Below, piece by piece: positions 9,161 through 17,500 of a stretch of 64,000 bases of DNA (its first letter is position 1; each line of letters starts with the position of its first letter). A model generated the notes under the pieces. That model had not been told where the DNA came from, did no database searches, and was given only the letters and a program-made list of their open reading frames with translations. Source of the DNA: Pseudomonas gingeri (lineage in GTDB: Bacteria; Pseudomonadota; Gammaproteobacteria; Pseudomonadales; Pseudomonadaceae); NCBI RefSeq assembly GCF_013385635.1, contig NZ_JACAPR010000015.1, forward strand, positions 1-64,000, written 5' to 3'. A program made the position numbers and the translations under genes.

Positions 9161-9651
9161 GGTCGTGCACCGTGGCGCGCCGCGAGTGTGCCCGCGCTGC
9201 GCTGGCGCAGTTCCAGCAGGCTGGCGTAGTAACCCCACACCAAGCGAGCGTAACGGCTGCGATTGGCATCGCGTTCAGCACGGGCACCGGCGTTGTAGGC
9301 GCCCACGGCCTGCCAGCCATAACCCAGTTGCTGGACGAACTGGGCGAGAATCCAGGCACCGGCCATGACGCTGGTGCAGGGCTGGTCGAGCAGGTCCTGT
9401 TCGCCGATACCGAAGGCGGCGAGGCGCCCCAGGTGACGGCTGTTGATCTGCATCAGGCCGATATCACGGCTGCCATCGCGGTTGATATTGCGTGCCCGGG
9501 GATCGAGTCCCGATTCGACCTGGGCGATGGCGTAGAGCAGCAGGGGATCGATACGGTAGCGCTCGCCGGCGTCCTGGAAACAATTGGCCGCGCTGGTGCC
9601 GGCCATCAGCAGGGCACCCAGGGCGATCAGCAAATCGAATGAGTGACGCAT
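9157..9651 (-). CDS. Lytic transglycosylase, SLT family (secretion-associated)
   Basis: A 164-residue exported muramidase-like protein. A signal peptide (MRHSFDLLIALGALLMAGTSAA) precedes an SLT domain with the catalytic Glu in AIAQVESGLDPRA, followed by DIGLMQIN and AVGAYNAG. Such small transglycosylases open the peptidoglycan for trans-envelope machines. It sits between gspG and gspF, 17 bp after the former and overlapping the latter, so it is part of the machine's operon. Confidence 0.9.
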   Translation of the reverse strand: MRHSFDLLIALGALLMAGTSAANCFQDAGERYRIDPLLLYAIAQVESGLDPRARNINRDGSRDIGLMQINSRHLGRLAAFGIGEQDLLDQPCTSVMAGAWILAQFVQQLGYGWQAVGAYNAGARAERDANRSRYARLVWGYYASLLELRQRSAGTLAARHGARP

Positions 9652-9668
9652 GGGCGCGGCCTCCGGGC

Positions 9669-10109
9669 TCAGAAGCCAAACACGATATCGGCGTTGGTCC
9701 CGTCGCCCGCGGCCTTGCCATCGCGGCCGAGGGAGATGATCTCGACCTCATGGCCGGCGCCGGGGTTCTTGAAGATATAGGGATTGTTCCAGGGGTCGGG
9801 CGGTATGCCCTTGGACAGGTACGGCCCGTGCCAGCCGGGTTCGCTGGCCGGCCGCTCGACCAGTACAGTGAGACCCTGGGCCTCGCTGGGGTAATGGCCG
9901 TTGTCCAGGCGGTACTGATTCAGGGCATCGGACAGGGATTTCATCTGGCCCTTGGCGGTCTGGACTTTCGCCAGTTCCAGGCGATCGAACATCTTCGGCC
10001 CGACATAGCCGGCCAGCAGGGCGATGATCAGCAGGACCACCAGCAGTTCGAGCAGGGTGAAGCCGCGTGAGGGCTGGGCAAGGCGCGGGCGTGACGATAA
10101 ACCGTTCAT
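9669..10109 (-). CDS. gspG: Major pseudopilin GspG
   Basis: A 146-residue type II pseudopilin. The prepilin peptidase site is RG/FTLLELLVVLLIIALLAGYVGP with Glu at +5. The C-terminal part has the GspG signature (GHYPSEAQGL; PDPWNNPYIF; SLGRDGKAAGDGTNADI), matching the calcium-site region of GspG. It is the first gene after a terminator, so gspG to gspD may form their own transcription unit. No prepilin peptidase gene lies in the window; a chromosomal PilD would have to process it. Confidence 0.95.
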   Translation of the reverse strand: MNGLSSRPRLAQPSRGFTLLELLVVLLIIALLAGYVGPKMFDRLELAKVQTAKGQMKSLSDALNQYRLDNGHYPSEAQGLTVLVERPASEPGWHGPYLSKGIPPDPWNNPYIFKNPGAGHEVEIISLGRDGKAAGDGTNADIVFGF

Positions 10110-10193
10110 GGAGGCCGCTCGGCTGATGAGGCAGGGAACGCGGTTACTTCTAACCTATTCCGGCCCTACATCAGGTGGGCACCACCGGCAGGT

Positions 10194-10208
10194 ACACGTT
10201 GAACATGT
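10194..10208. promoter_or_regulatory. Palindromic site upstream of gspG
   Basis: The 15-mer ACACGTTGAACATGT matches its own reverse complement at 12 of 15 positions and lies 85 bp before the gspG start. It could be an operator for the gspG-gspD unit; no factor can be named. Confidence 0.25.
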
Positions 10209-10339
10209 CTCGGGTTGAATGACTGAGTGTAACTCTAGTTCAATACCCTCGGCGGCAAGGGCCTGGAGGTTATATCTCTTTATTATTAAAAAAAGAGTCC
10301 TCGTTGTTGGGACATATAAAAAGAAACATGTAGCGGGAA

Positions 10340-10366
10340 TAACGCCGTACAGGCAGTACGGCGTTA
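10340..10366 (-). terminator. Terminator after the LPMO gene
   Basis: TAACGCCGTAC and GTACGGCGTTA form an 11-bp stem around a five-base loop, 15 bp after the LPMO stop. Read on the minus strand it is followed, after a short gap, by a U-rich stretch. It separates the pseudopilin/LPMO part from gspG-gspD. Confidence 0.65.
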
Positions 10367-10380
10367 TCACTCACCGATGG

Positions 10381-11958
10381 CTAGAGCTTGTCCCAGGCCT
10401 CCTGCCAGTGCACGCCGGTGCCGGGGGCATAGGCCCAGGCCGCGCCCTTGCACCAGCCGGTAGCGGGCCAGGGTTTGCAGCGGTACTGACCGCCGGCATT
10501 GCTCACGACATCGCCTGCCTTGTAGTCCGTGCCTTCCTGGTAGGCGGGAGCATCGCCACCGCCTGACGCGGGAGTCGCGGTCAGTGTCACTTCCGCTTCA
10601 TGGCGTTTCTTGTTGGCGTCATCGTAGACGTTGAGCAGCAACTTCGCGGTCGAGGCCTTGTCGCTGGCCGGGGTGGTGATGGTGAAGGTCTGCTCGGTGT
10701 TCGAGCCGTAGGTCCAGCCCTCTCCGCCGAGGAATGTCCAGACATAACGTAACGGCGTGCTGTTATAGGACACGGATTTCTTGCCATCGAGGGTGAACCG
10801 CTCGCCGGCCTTGATCTCGGTGCGCCCTTCGATCACCGCCACGGGCGGACGCTCATCCACCGGGCCGGGATTGCCGCCACCGTCATCCTCGGTGTCGACC
10901 GACATCTGCGTGGAGTCTCCGGCATCCATCAGGTAGTTGTAGTTGGCGTAGATGTCGGTGGGGTTGAACGTGATGGTTTCATTCTTTTTGACGCCGACAC
11001 GAATGATGTGCGGGCTGCTGCTCAACAGGTTCGCCAACTGCGCCCCCCATGTGGCGGGGTTCTGGTTGCTGGCGTCGATGGGCAGTTTCAGGTCGATCAG
11101 CTCGCTGACCGCGCGATCATGTCCGAACACGCGAAAGTGCACCGTATCACCGGCCTTCGGATCGATCCCGTTGCCGTCGATAAACACCTTCTCCTTGACC
11201 CAGGGGGAAGGTTGGGTCTTGTCGTCGAAGGCGATATCGCTGCAGCCGTAGAAACCTTCACCCACCGGATCCCGGCGTTGCCAGCGGGTGAAGAGTACGG
11301 CAGTACCCGAGCGGCTGGCGGGTATCTGCACGTTGAACTGAAAGAAACCGCTGGCGCCCGATATGACCGGAGGCTTGTCGCCCCAGTCCTTGCGGGAAGC
11401 GGTCAGTTCTTCGCTGTGAATCAGCTCCAGATCGTCCCATTTCAGAGGGCGAGTCGCGCTGTCGTAGCCGGGCTTGCTCAGGTAGATCCTGACGAAACTG
11501 GGTACATGGGGGGCCGTGGCGATCAGGCGCATGGTGACCTTGCCGGAGCTGTCGGGTTTGACCTCGGTCTTGGTCCACTGCGGCATGGCCAGGTTGAGTA
11601 CATTCATCCCCGGACGGTTGACCGAGCAGAGCTTGCCGTCGGGTACGAGGGCCTTGACGGCCGCCTCGCCGCCGTCGGCATCGTTGTAGCGACCACCGAT
11701 GTTCAGGGTGACTTCATGCCACTGGGTCGCGGCATGGGTCAGCTGCCCCGAGTACCCGGGCTCCGTCACGGCCCGGCGGCAGCCCGCGTCTTTCATCTTG
11801 TCGGGAGCGCCCCAATAGTCAGCGTAGCTTCGACACAGGGTCTGTCGAGTGATGGGGATGTCGAATGCCCCGTGCCCCCAACTCAGCGCGGGTACTGCCA
11901 ATAACGTCGCCAGGGCGCAACCGATGAGGGGGCGTGCGTAAAAATGTAAGCTGTTCAT
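10381..11958 (-). CDS. AA10 lytic polysaccharide monooxygenase, chitin-binding
   Basis: A 525-residue secreted copper enzyme predicted to oxidise chitin. Cleavage after ALSWG would leave His29 as mature residue 1 (HGAFDIP), the first histidine-brace ligand; the second is the His of IATAPHVPSF, and GFYGCSDIAF matches the C-terminal end of the AA10 fold. After the catalytic domain come a GbpA-like module (about 235-340), a PKD-like domain (about 355-450) and a C-terminal CBM5/12 chitin-binding module (about 468-525; aromatic and Cys rich, AYQEGTDYKAGDVV). Known relatives are GbpA of Vibrio and CbpD/CbpE of Pseudomonas, which leave by type II secretion. Its place inside the secretion operon makes it the probable dedicated substrate. 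Confidence 0.92.
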   Translation of the reverse strand: MNSLHFYARPLIGCALATLLAVPALSWGHGAFDIPITRQTLCRSYADYWGAPDKMKDAGCRRAVTEPGYSGQLTHAATQWHEVTLNIGGRYNDADGGEAAVKALVPDGKLCSVNRPGMNVLNLAMPQWTKTEVKPDSSGKVTMRLIATAPHVPSFVRIYLSKPGYDSATRPLKWDDLELIHSEELTASRKDWGDKPPVISGASGFFQFNVQIPASRSGTAVLFTRWQRRDPVGEGFYGCSDIAFDDKTQPSPWVKEKVFIDGNGIDPKAGDTVHFRVFGHDRAVSELIDLKLPIDASNQNPATWGAQLANLLSSSPHIIRVGVKKNETITFNPTDIYANYNYLMDAGDSTQMSVDTEDDGGGNPGPVDERPPVAVIEGRTEIKAGERFTLDGKKSVSYNSTPLRYVWTFLGGEGWTYGSNTEQTFTITTPASDKASTAKLLLNVYDDANKKRHEAEVTLTATPASGGGDAPAYQEGTDYKAGDVVSNAGGQYRCKPWPATGWCKGAAWAYAPGTGVHWQEAWDKL

Positions 11959-11988
11959 TGTTTAATCCACATTCAAGTTGGAAGAAAC

Positions 11989-12007
11989 GTTCCGAACCTT
12001 TCGGAAC
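11989..12007. promoter_or_regulatory. Perfect 8-bp inverted repeat before the LPMO gene
   Basis: GTTCCGAA-CCT-TTCGGAAC lies in the 109-bp gap between the third pseudopilin gene and the LPMO start, 31 bp upstream of the ATG. It may be an operator or an attenuator that sets LPMO expression apart from the pilins. No U-run follows on the minus strand, which speaks against a simple terminator. Confidence 0.45.
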
Positions 12008-12067
12008 TTTGGCTTTTCACTTAGCGACTGGCTGGATCACCAGACATGCTCACCTCCCACGTAGCCT

Positions 12068-12577
12068 TTACGTTCTTTTTGGAGGGTTACTCTGTCCAGG
12101 CCGGTACAGAAACTGCCACCCCTGATAACTGCGTTGCCCGGTGAAACTCTCCTGGTGATGACGAAAGTTGCCTTGCTTGAGGGGTTGTCCCGCCGCCTGG
12201 CTGAATACGCCCATGATGGTTTCTCCGGGCCCGGCGATGACGCCCCAATCGGTCGTGCCGCTCATGGGGTCGGGGTAGACCCGGCGCAAGTAGCGTTGGG
12301 TCGTGGGTTGGCGCCGGTCCAGCAGCAGGTCCTGTAGGGTCTTCGGGTACTGTCTGCCCGGTTGTTCGTAGTACAGGCCGATGGCCCGACGGATTTCCTC
12401 GCCCTGGGCCAGTAGTTGCGCTTCGCGTTCGCGGCGCAGTCGGGTCGACCAGAGCACGCCGACTTCCATCATCATCACGGCGACGATCGCCACCGAGACC
12501 AGCAGGCCCATGAACACCGAGCCGTGCTGCAGTGTCCGCGGGCGCCGGGCGTTACCAGGAGCCATAGTCCGTGCCAT
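12068..12577 (-). CDS. Minor pseudopilin lacking Glu5 (GspK-like role)
   Basis: A 169-residue prepilin-like protein. After a basic leader, the sequence HG/SVFMGLLVSVAIVAVMMMEVGVLW resembles a class III leader cleavage site and pilin helix, but position +5 is Gly, not Glu. Loss of Glu5 is characteristic of the pseudopilin GspK that caps the tip, so a tip role is inferred. The globular part (GLYYEQPGRQYPKTLQDLLLD; YLRRVYPDPMSG) resembles the GspG-like neighbours. Start 12577 is chosen for the AAGGG-type ribosome site; 12565 or the GTG at 12598 are alternatives. It overlaps the preceding pilin gene by 26 bp. Confidence 0.7.
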   Translation of the reverse strand: MARTMAPGNARRPRTLQHGSVFMGLLVSVAIVAVMMMEVGVLWSTRLRREREAQLLAQGEEIRRAIGLYYEQPGRQYPKTLQDLLLDRRQPTTQRYLRRVYPDPMSGTTDWGVIAGPGETIMGVFSQAAGQPLKQGNFRHHQESFTGQRSYQGWQFLYRPGQSNPPKRT

Positions 12578-12935
12578 CCCCGGCCCGCCCTTCGGCACCG
12601 CTGTGTACGTCGCCGAAACCGCTGTCCTCGCCGCTCTGCAAGCGCCAGGTATCGCGCCGGCCGGTGATCGGGTCGCGGGGGATCTCGCGCAGGTAGCGGC
12701 CGTTGACCAGGTCTTCCAGGGACTCGGGGTTGCTGCCCTTGTCTTCGCGGTAGTGATCGAGCGCCTGGCGGATCGACACCAGGTTGTGGCGCAACACAGT
12801 TTCCTGGGCCTTGCCGTGCTGGCGAAAATACTGCGGCATGACCAGGGTCATCAGCGTGGCGATGATCGCCATCACCACCAGCAGCTCGATCAAGGTGAAG
12901 CCCTTGGCCTTACCATTGGTTGTATGGCGTCCCAT
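12552..12935 (-). CDS. Type II pseudopilin, GspG-like
   Basis: A 127-residue pseudopilin with a typical processing site (KAKG/FTLIELLVVMAIIATLMTLVMP, Glu at +5) and a short GspG-like C-terminus (DLVNGRYLREIPRDPITG; GAEGRAGDGTDYGSW). It overlaps both neighbouring pilin genes by 24-26 bp, so the three are translated as a coupled set. Confidence 0.86.
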   Translation of the reverse strand: MGRHTTNGKAKGFTLIELLVVMAIIATLMTLVMPQYFRQHGKAQETVLRHNLVSIRQALDHYREDKGSNPESLEDLVNGRYLREIPRDPITGRRDTWRLQSGEDSGFGDVHSGAEGRAGDGTDYGSW

Positions 12936-13416
12936 TGAGGCCCTCCCGCTGGCTGGTGGAGCTGATGTCGAAGACGTCTTCGCCTTCCGCCGGATTCTCG
13001 GCGGTGCTCTTGTAGCTGCGCAGGCGCCAGGTTTTTTCGGCGGGCAGGTCCGGGCATTCGCAGACCGGATCGCGGGGAATGCGGCGCAGGAAAAAGATCT
13101 TCCCGCCGCTCGGGTCGCTCTTGTCGACGATGCCTTCGACCAGGGCTTCGAGGGAGGGTGGATAACCGTTGGTGATGCCCTTGTCGATCCGTCCGTCATC
13201 GACCGCCTCCCTGTAGGCGTCGATGGCACGGCGGATCTCCCGCAACGAGCGTTGCAGGTCGAGTTCACGTTCGCGTTTGCCCACCAGGGCGGTCAGCGGA
13301 TAGGCCACCGTTGCCAGGGTTGCCAGCAGTGCCAGGGCAAGCAGCAACTCGATCAGGGTGAAGCCGGCTGCGGATGGGCGGCGAAAGGCTAGGGGAAATA
13401 GCGCAAGCGACCACAT
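12910..13416 (-). CDS. Type II pseudopilin, GspG/H-like
   Basis: A 168-residue pseudopilin and the first gene of the pilin trio. Its leader ends AAG/FTLIELLLALALLATLATVAYP with Glu at +5. The globular part shares the YPPSLEALVEG and RRIPRDPVCECP pattern of its neighbours. The ATG at 13416 gives a 15-residue leader; the frame is open back to a GTG at 13467, which would give a longer leader. Confidence 0.8.
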   Translation of the reverse strand: MWSLALFPLAFRRPSAAGFTLIELLLALALLATLATVAYPLTALVGKRERELDLQRSLREIRRAIDAYREAVDDGRIDKGITNGYPPSLEALVEGIVDKSDPSGGKIFFLRRIPRDPVCECPDLPAEKTWRLRSYKSTAENPAEGEDVFDISSTSQREGLNGTPYNQW

Positions 13417-13574
13417 GGAGAACGCACCATCTGGATATCCTCGGGTAAATGCGTCAGGCCAAGACACCTTTACTGCAAGAACATGGCGCGCTGTGCGAGA
13501 AGTGTAGTCGATAGTTCAAGGATGCCAGGTTTGCCCCCGGCACCGGCCGATGCTCGTGTTCATCGATAAATGTC

Positions 13575-14160
13575 CACAGAGGCTGTTGGTCGATCTGTGG
13601 ATAAGTTGTTCGTGCATCGCTGTACCCGTTACGATTCAAGGGCTGTAGCCCTTCGTACGAAAAATGATCAACCTAACTGACGGTTTTTGTTCAGGTTTTT
13701 ATGTGGATAAGCGGCTTTCAGGAGGGCGTCCCGTGGGCGACTTGTTAACAAAGTCTGTTGGCGCTTTTGTGGATAAGATGTTCGTTATCCGCTGTAGGCC
13801 TTGTTTTATAAGGTTTACAAGGTGTTGATCAAAAAACATCCAAATGTGGTTCTTTCTTCCTTCGATCGGCTTGAAACCTTCATATCTCGCGGTTTTCCAG
13901 GGTTTTCCACAGAGCCTCGGGGAAACGGTCGAGTTGCACACAAAGTCTGTTGGCCGTTCTGTGGATAAGGTGTTCGCGATCCTCTATAGACCTTGATAAA
14001 CGTGGCCTGTATCGATGTGATTAAAAAATGATCAAAAGCTGCCCGAACCGGCCTTTCTGAATAAGTCACGGATTTTATTCAGATTCTCTGGATATCGACG
14101 GTGCATAAACCGGCACTTGCCCACATTTGCGGTGGATGGCTCTGTGGATAAGTTGTTCGC
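13575..14160. repeat. Four degenerate repeat units with consensus DnaA boxes
   Basis: This is the core of a 1.18-kb stretch (13417-14596) without a convincing gene. The 17-mer TGTGGATAAGNTGTTCG occurs at 13596, 13768, 13960 and 14143 (intervals 172, 192 and 183 bp). Its reverse complement contains TTATCCACA, the consensus DnaA box. A fifth perfect box without the tail is at 13702-13710, and a TTTTCCACA variant in the opposite orientation is at 13903-13911. In the first three units similarity extends further: CTGTTGG lies just upstream, and an AT-rich AAAAANATCAA-like stretch lies about 50-65 bp downstream. All five perfect boxes point the same way. The arrangement suggests a DnaA-binding or DnaA-titrating locus, or a decayed repeat family that happens to contain the box. 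Confidence 0.6.
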
Positions 14161-14225
14161 CAAGTCCGGCAAGCCGCGGTTCTCATAGCTCAGTGCGCTA
14201 TAGATCAAATTTCATACAGTTCTAA

Positions 14226-14243
14226 GGGTGTTTATTGACACCC
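14226..14243. promoter_or_regulatory. Hairpin and -35-like hexamer upstream of the GMC gene
   Basis: GGGTGT and ACACCC form a 6-bp stem around TTATTG. The second arm overlaps a perfect TTGACA (14235-14240), though no good -10 follows at 17 bp (TTCACT). It lies 350 bp before the oxidoreductase start and may mark its promoter region. Confidence 0.25.
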
Positions 14244-14320
14244 CTCCGGTCCAAGTCTTCACTCATGGCACAAGGACACAGCGTTATTCGCATCCATACC
14301 AGGTTCAGGGAGAACGCTTG

Positions 14321-14443
14321 ATGGGTCGCCAGCCGTACCACCGCCCACCGTCACCCTCCACCTTCAATGCCGTGGCCCGCGCCAGTGCCCTGGTGCCCAG
14401 GCGCATTCACCGCCACGCCACCAACCAGCGTGCTCGCCTATAG
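14321..14443 (+). CDS. Possible 40-residue basic leader peptide
   Basis: An ATG with a well-placed GGGAG (CAGGGAGAACGCTTG before the ATG) opens a 40-codon frame rich in Arg, Pro and His (MGRQPYHRPP ... HATNQRARL). It ends 150 bp before the oxidoreductase gene, which it could precede as an upstream ORF. There is no recognisable family, and composition alone cannot show that it is translated. Confidence 0.25.
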   Translation: MGRQPYHRPPSPSTFNAVARASALVPRRIHRHATNQRARL

Positions 14444-14596
14444 CGCCTGACCCGGCGCCTGTGCGCCATCCCGATCATCCACCGCATACCCGGCCTGTCT
14501 GGAGAACCCGCGTGCGCGTTCGCCCGTTGCACCACCGTCTGCCCCTGTAGCGGCAACCGCAGAGTTGCCCGACTTAGCCCGATAGAGGAAATGACC

Positions 14597-17500
14597 ATGA
14601 CACGGATTTCGACATCCATCAGTGAGATCAAGGAGCGCTACGACGTTATCGTCATCGGTTCCGGCTACGGCGGCGGCATCGCCGCTTCCCGGCTGTCGCG
14701 TGCCGGGAAAAGCGTGTGCCTGCTGGAGCGCGGGCGCGAGATCCAGCCGGGGGAATACCCCAACACCATGATCGCGGCGACCGAGGAGTTGCAGGTGCAT
14801 GACCCGGACGGCCATATCGGCTCGCGCACCGGCCTGTTCGACCTGCACGTCAATGCCCAGCAGAACGTGGTGGTCGGCTGTGGCCTGGGCGGCACGTCGC
14901 TGATCAATGCCAACGTGTCCCTGGAGCCGGAGCCCGGTGTCTTCGACGATCCGCGCTGGCCCCAGGCGGTGCGCGAACATCGCGACACGCTGCTGGCCGA
15001 AGGCTATGCACGGGCCCGGGAGATGCTCAAGCCCAACCCGTATCCGGCATCCGGGCCGAAGTTGCCGAAGCTGGACGCCAACCGCAAATCGGCGGATTAC
15101 CTGCAGGAAAAAGCGCATTTCTACACCCCGCCGATCAACGTGACCTTCGACAAACTGCCCAACAATCTCAACCATGTCGGTGTCGAACAACTGCCCTGCA
15201 ACCAGTGCGGCGACTGCGTCTCGGGCTGTAACAACAAGGCCAAGAACACCACGCTGATGAACTACCTGCCGGATGCCTGGAACCATGGCGCGGAGATTTT
15301 CTGCCAGGCCGAGGTACGGCATCTGGAGCGCGACGGCGAGGGCTGGATCGTGCACTTCCAGTACCTGGACAGCGGCCGGGAAAAATTCTCGGCGCCGACC
15401 CTGTTCGTCAAGGCCGACATCGTGGTCGTTTCCGCCGGCACCCTGGGCTCCACGGAGATCCTCCTGCGTTCGCGCGGCATGGGCGTGCCGATGTCCGGTC
15501 AGTTGGGCGAAAACATGAGCGGCAACGGCGACATCCTCGGCTTCGGCCATAACTGCGAACAGACCATCAACGGCATCGGCTTCGGCGCCCATCCGGCCAA
15601 GGAGCTGCAACCCGTCGGCCCATGCATCACCTCGATCATCGACATGCGCACCGAAGGCGACTGGCGCAGCCGCATGGTCATCGAGGAAGGTTCGATTCCC
15701 GGCGCCCTGGGCCGGCCCATGGTGCCGGCCATGGCCGGGTTCGCCGAACTGATCGGCGAGGCCACCGACAAGGGCGTCAGCGCCGAACTGCACTACAAGG
15801 CCCGCGAGGCCGAGAGTTTTTTGCGCGGGCCGTATTACGGCGCGCTGCACAATATGCAGACCTACCTGATCATGAGCCATGACAACGGCAAGGGCCGTAT
15901 GGTCCTGGATGACAAGGACCAGTTGCGTATCGACTGGCCGGGCGTCGGCGAGCAGGAGAACTTCAAGCTCGGCAATGACCGCCTGCACCGCTCGACCCAG
16001 GCGCTGGGCGGGGTCTGGGTGCCGAACCCGATCTGGACCAAGCTGCTCAAGCACAGCATTGTCTCGGTGCACCCGCTGGGCGGTTGCGTGATGGGCGAGG
16101 ACGCGGCCCAGGGCGTGGTCAACCACAAGGGCCAAGTGTTCAGCGGCGCCAGCGGCACCGCCGTCTATCCCGGGTTGTACGTGACCGACGGCGCGGTGAT
16201 CCCGACCTCGCTGGCGGTCAATCCGCTGCTGACCATCTCGGCGGTCAGCGAGCGCAATATGGGCCTGCTGGCCGCCGATCGTGGCTGGGTCATCGACTAC
16301 CGCCTGCCGTCGGCACCACGCAAGCCGGTGGCGCCGCCGACCCTCGGCGTGCAGTTCACCGAAACCATGAAGGGCTATTTCTCCAAAGACTTCACCCAGC
16401 CCCAGGGCACCGACCTGGCGCTCTACCAGGCCGCCGCCAAGAGCGGCGAGGCGCAGAACTCGCCCATCGAGTTCACCCTGACCATCACCGCCAATGACCT
16501 CAACCGGATGATCAAGGAGCCGGAGCATGCCGCGACCCTGGTCGGCACCCTCAACGCCCCGGCGTTGTCACCCTATCCGCTGACGGCGAGCAACGGCGTG
16601 TTCAACCTGTTCGAGCAGTATCAGGAGCAGGTCGGCGTGCGCCATATGAACTACGACATGAAGCTGACCGCCGAAGACGGTCGCGACTATTATTTCAGCG
16701 CCTTCAAGACCGTGCCCGAGGACAACGGCGTGCTGAATATCTGGCCGGACACCAGCACGCTCTACGTCACGCTTTACCGGGGCGCGGACAAGAACGGCGC
16801 GGTGATCGGCTCCGGGGTCATGCATATCCAGCCCGCCGACTTCGCCAAGCAGATGACCACCATGAAGGTGCTCAATGCGCGCAACGAGCGCGAGCGGATC
16901 GAAGCGCTGGCGCGGTTTGGCAAGTTCTTCGCCGGGATCCTCTGGGAAAGCTACGGCGGTGTGTTTGCCGGTGATATCTACTTCAATCCGGATGCGCCGC
17001 CCCGGCACAAGCGGCCGCTGGATGCGCCGGTGCCGACCGTGCATTTCTTCGCGACCGAGGACCAGGTGCAATTGCGCCTGACCCGCTACCAGGCCGGCAA
17101 CAAAGGCCCGGTGATGCTGGTGCACGGGCTGGGCGTGGGCTCGAACATCTTCTCTACCGACACCATCCAGACCAACCTGCTGGAGTACCTGTGCAAGCAC
17201 GAGTACGACGTCTGGCTCCTGGATTTGCGTGTCAGCATCCTGTTGCCGGCGAGCAAGCACGAGTGGAACGGCGACCAGATCGCCCAGTACGACTACAAGG
17301 CCGCCATCGCGCAGATCCGCCAGGCTACCGGCGCGCCGGACGTGCAGTGCGTGGTGCACTGCTACGGCGCCACGACCTTTTTCATGTCGCTGCTGGCGGG
17401 GTTGGAGGATGTGCGCTCGGTGGTCTGCTCGCAGATCGCCGCCGATACGGTGGTGGCCACGGCGACCGGGATCAAGGCCGGCCTGCATCTGCCGGGGATG

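Noticed and set aside
10155..10566. Short frames on both strands around the LPMO terminator
   Set aside because: AT-rich intergenic and gene-end sequence; no ribosome sites, no family, and they cross the terminator hairpin.
13454..14069. Three short minus-strand frames (60-84 codons) across the DnaA-box region
   Set aside because: They share short similar segments (YPQ..QQ) only because the DNA repeat is translated in the same frame; no ribosome sites and no conserved start.
14438..16528. 696-codon open frame on the minus strand opposite the GMC gene
   Set aside because: It mirrors the codon positions of the real gene, with low-complexity His/Gln/Gly/Ala composition and no family motifs; a GC-bias shadow.
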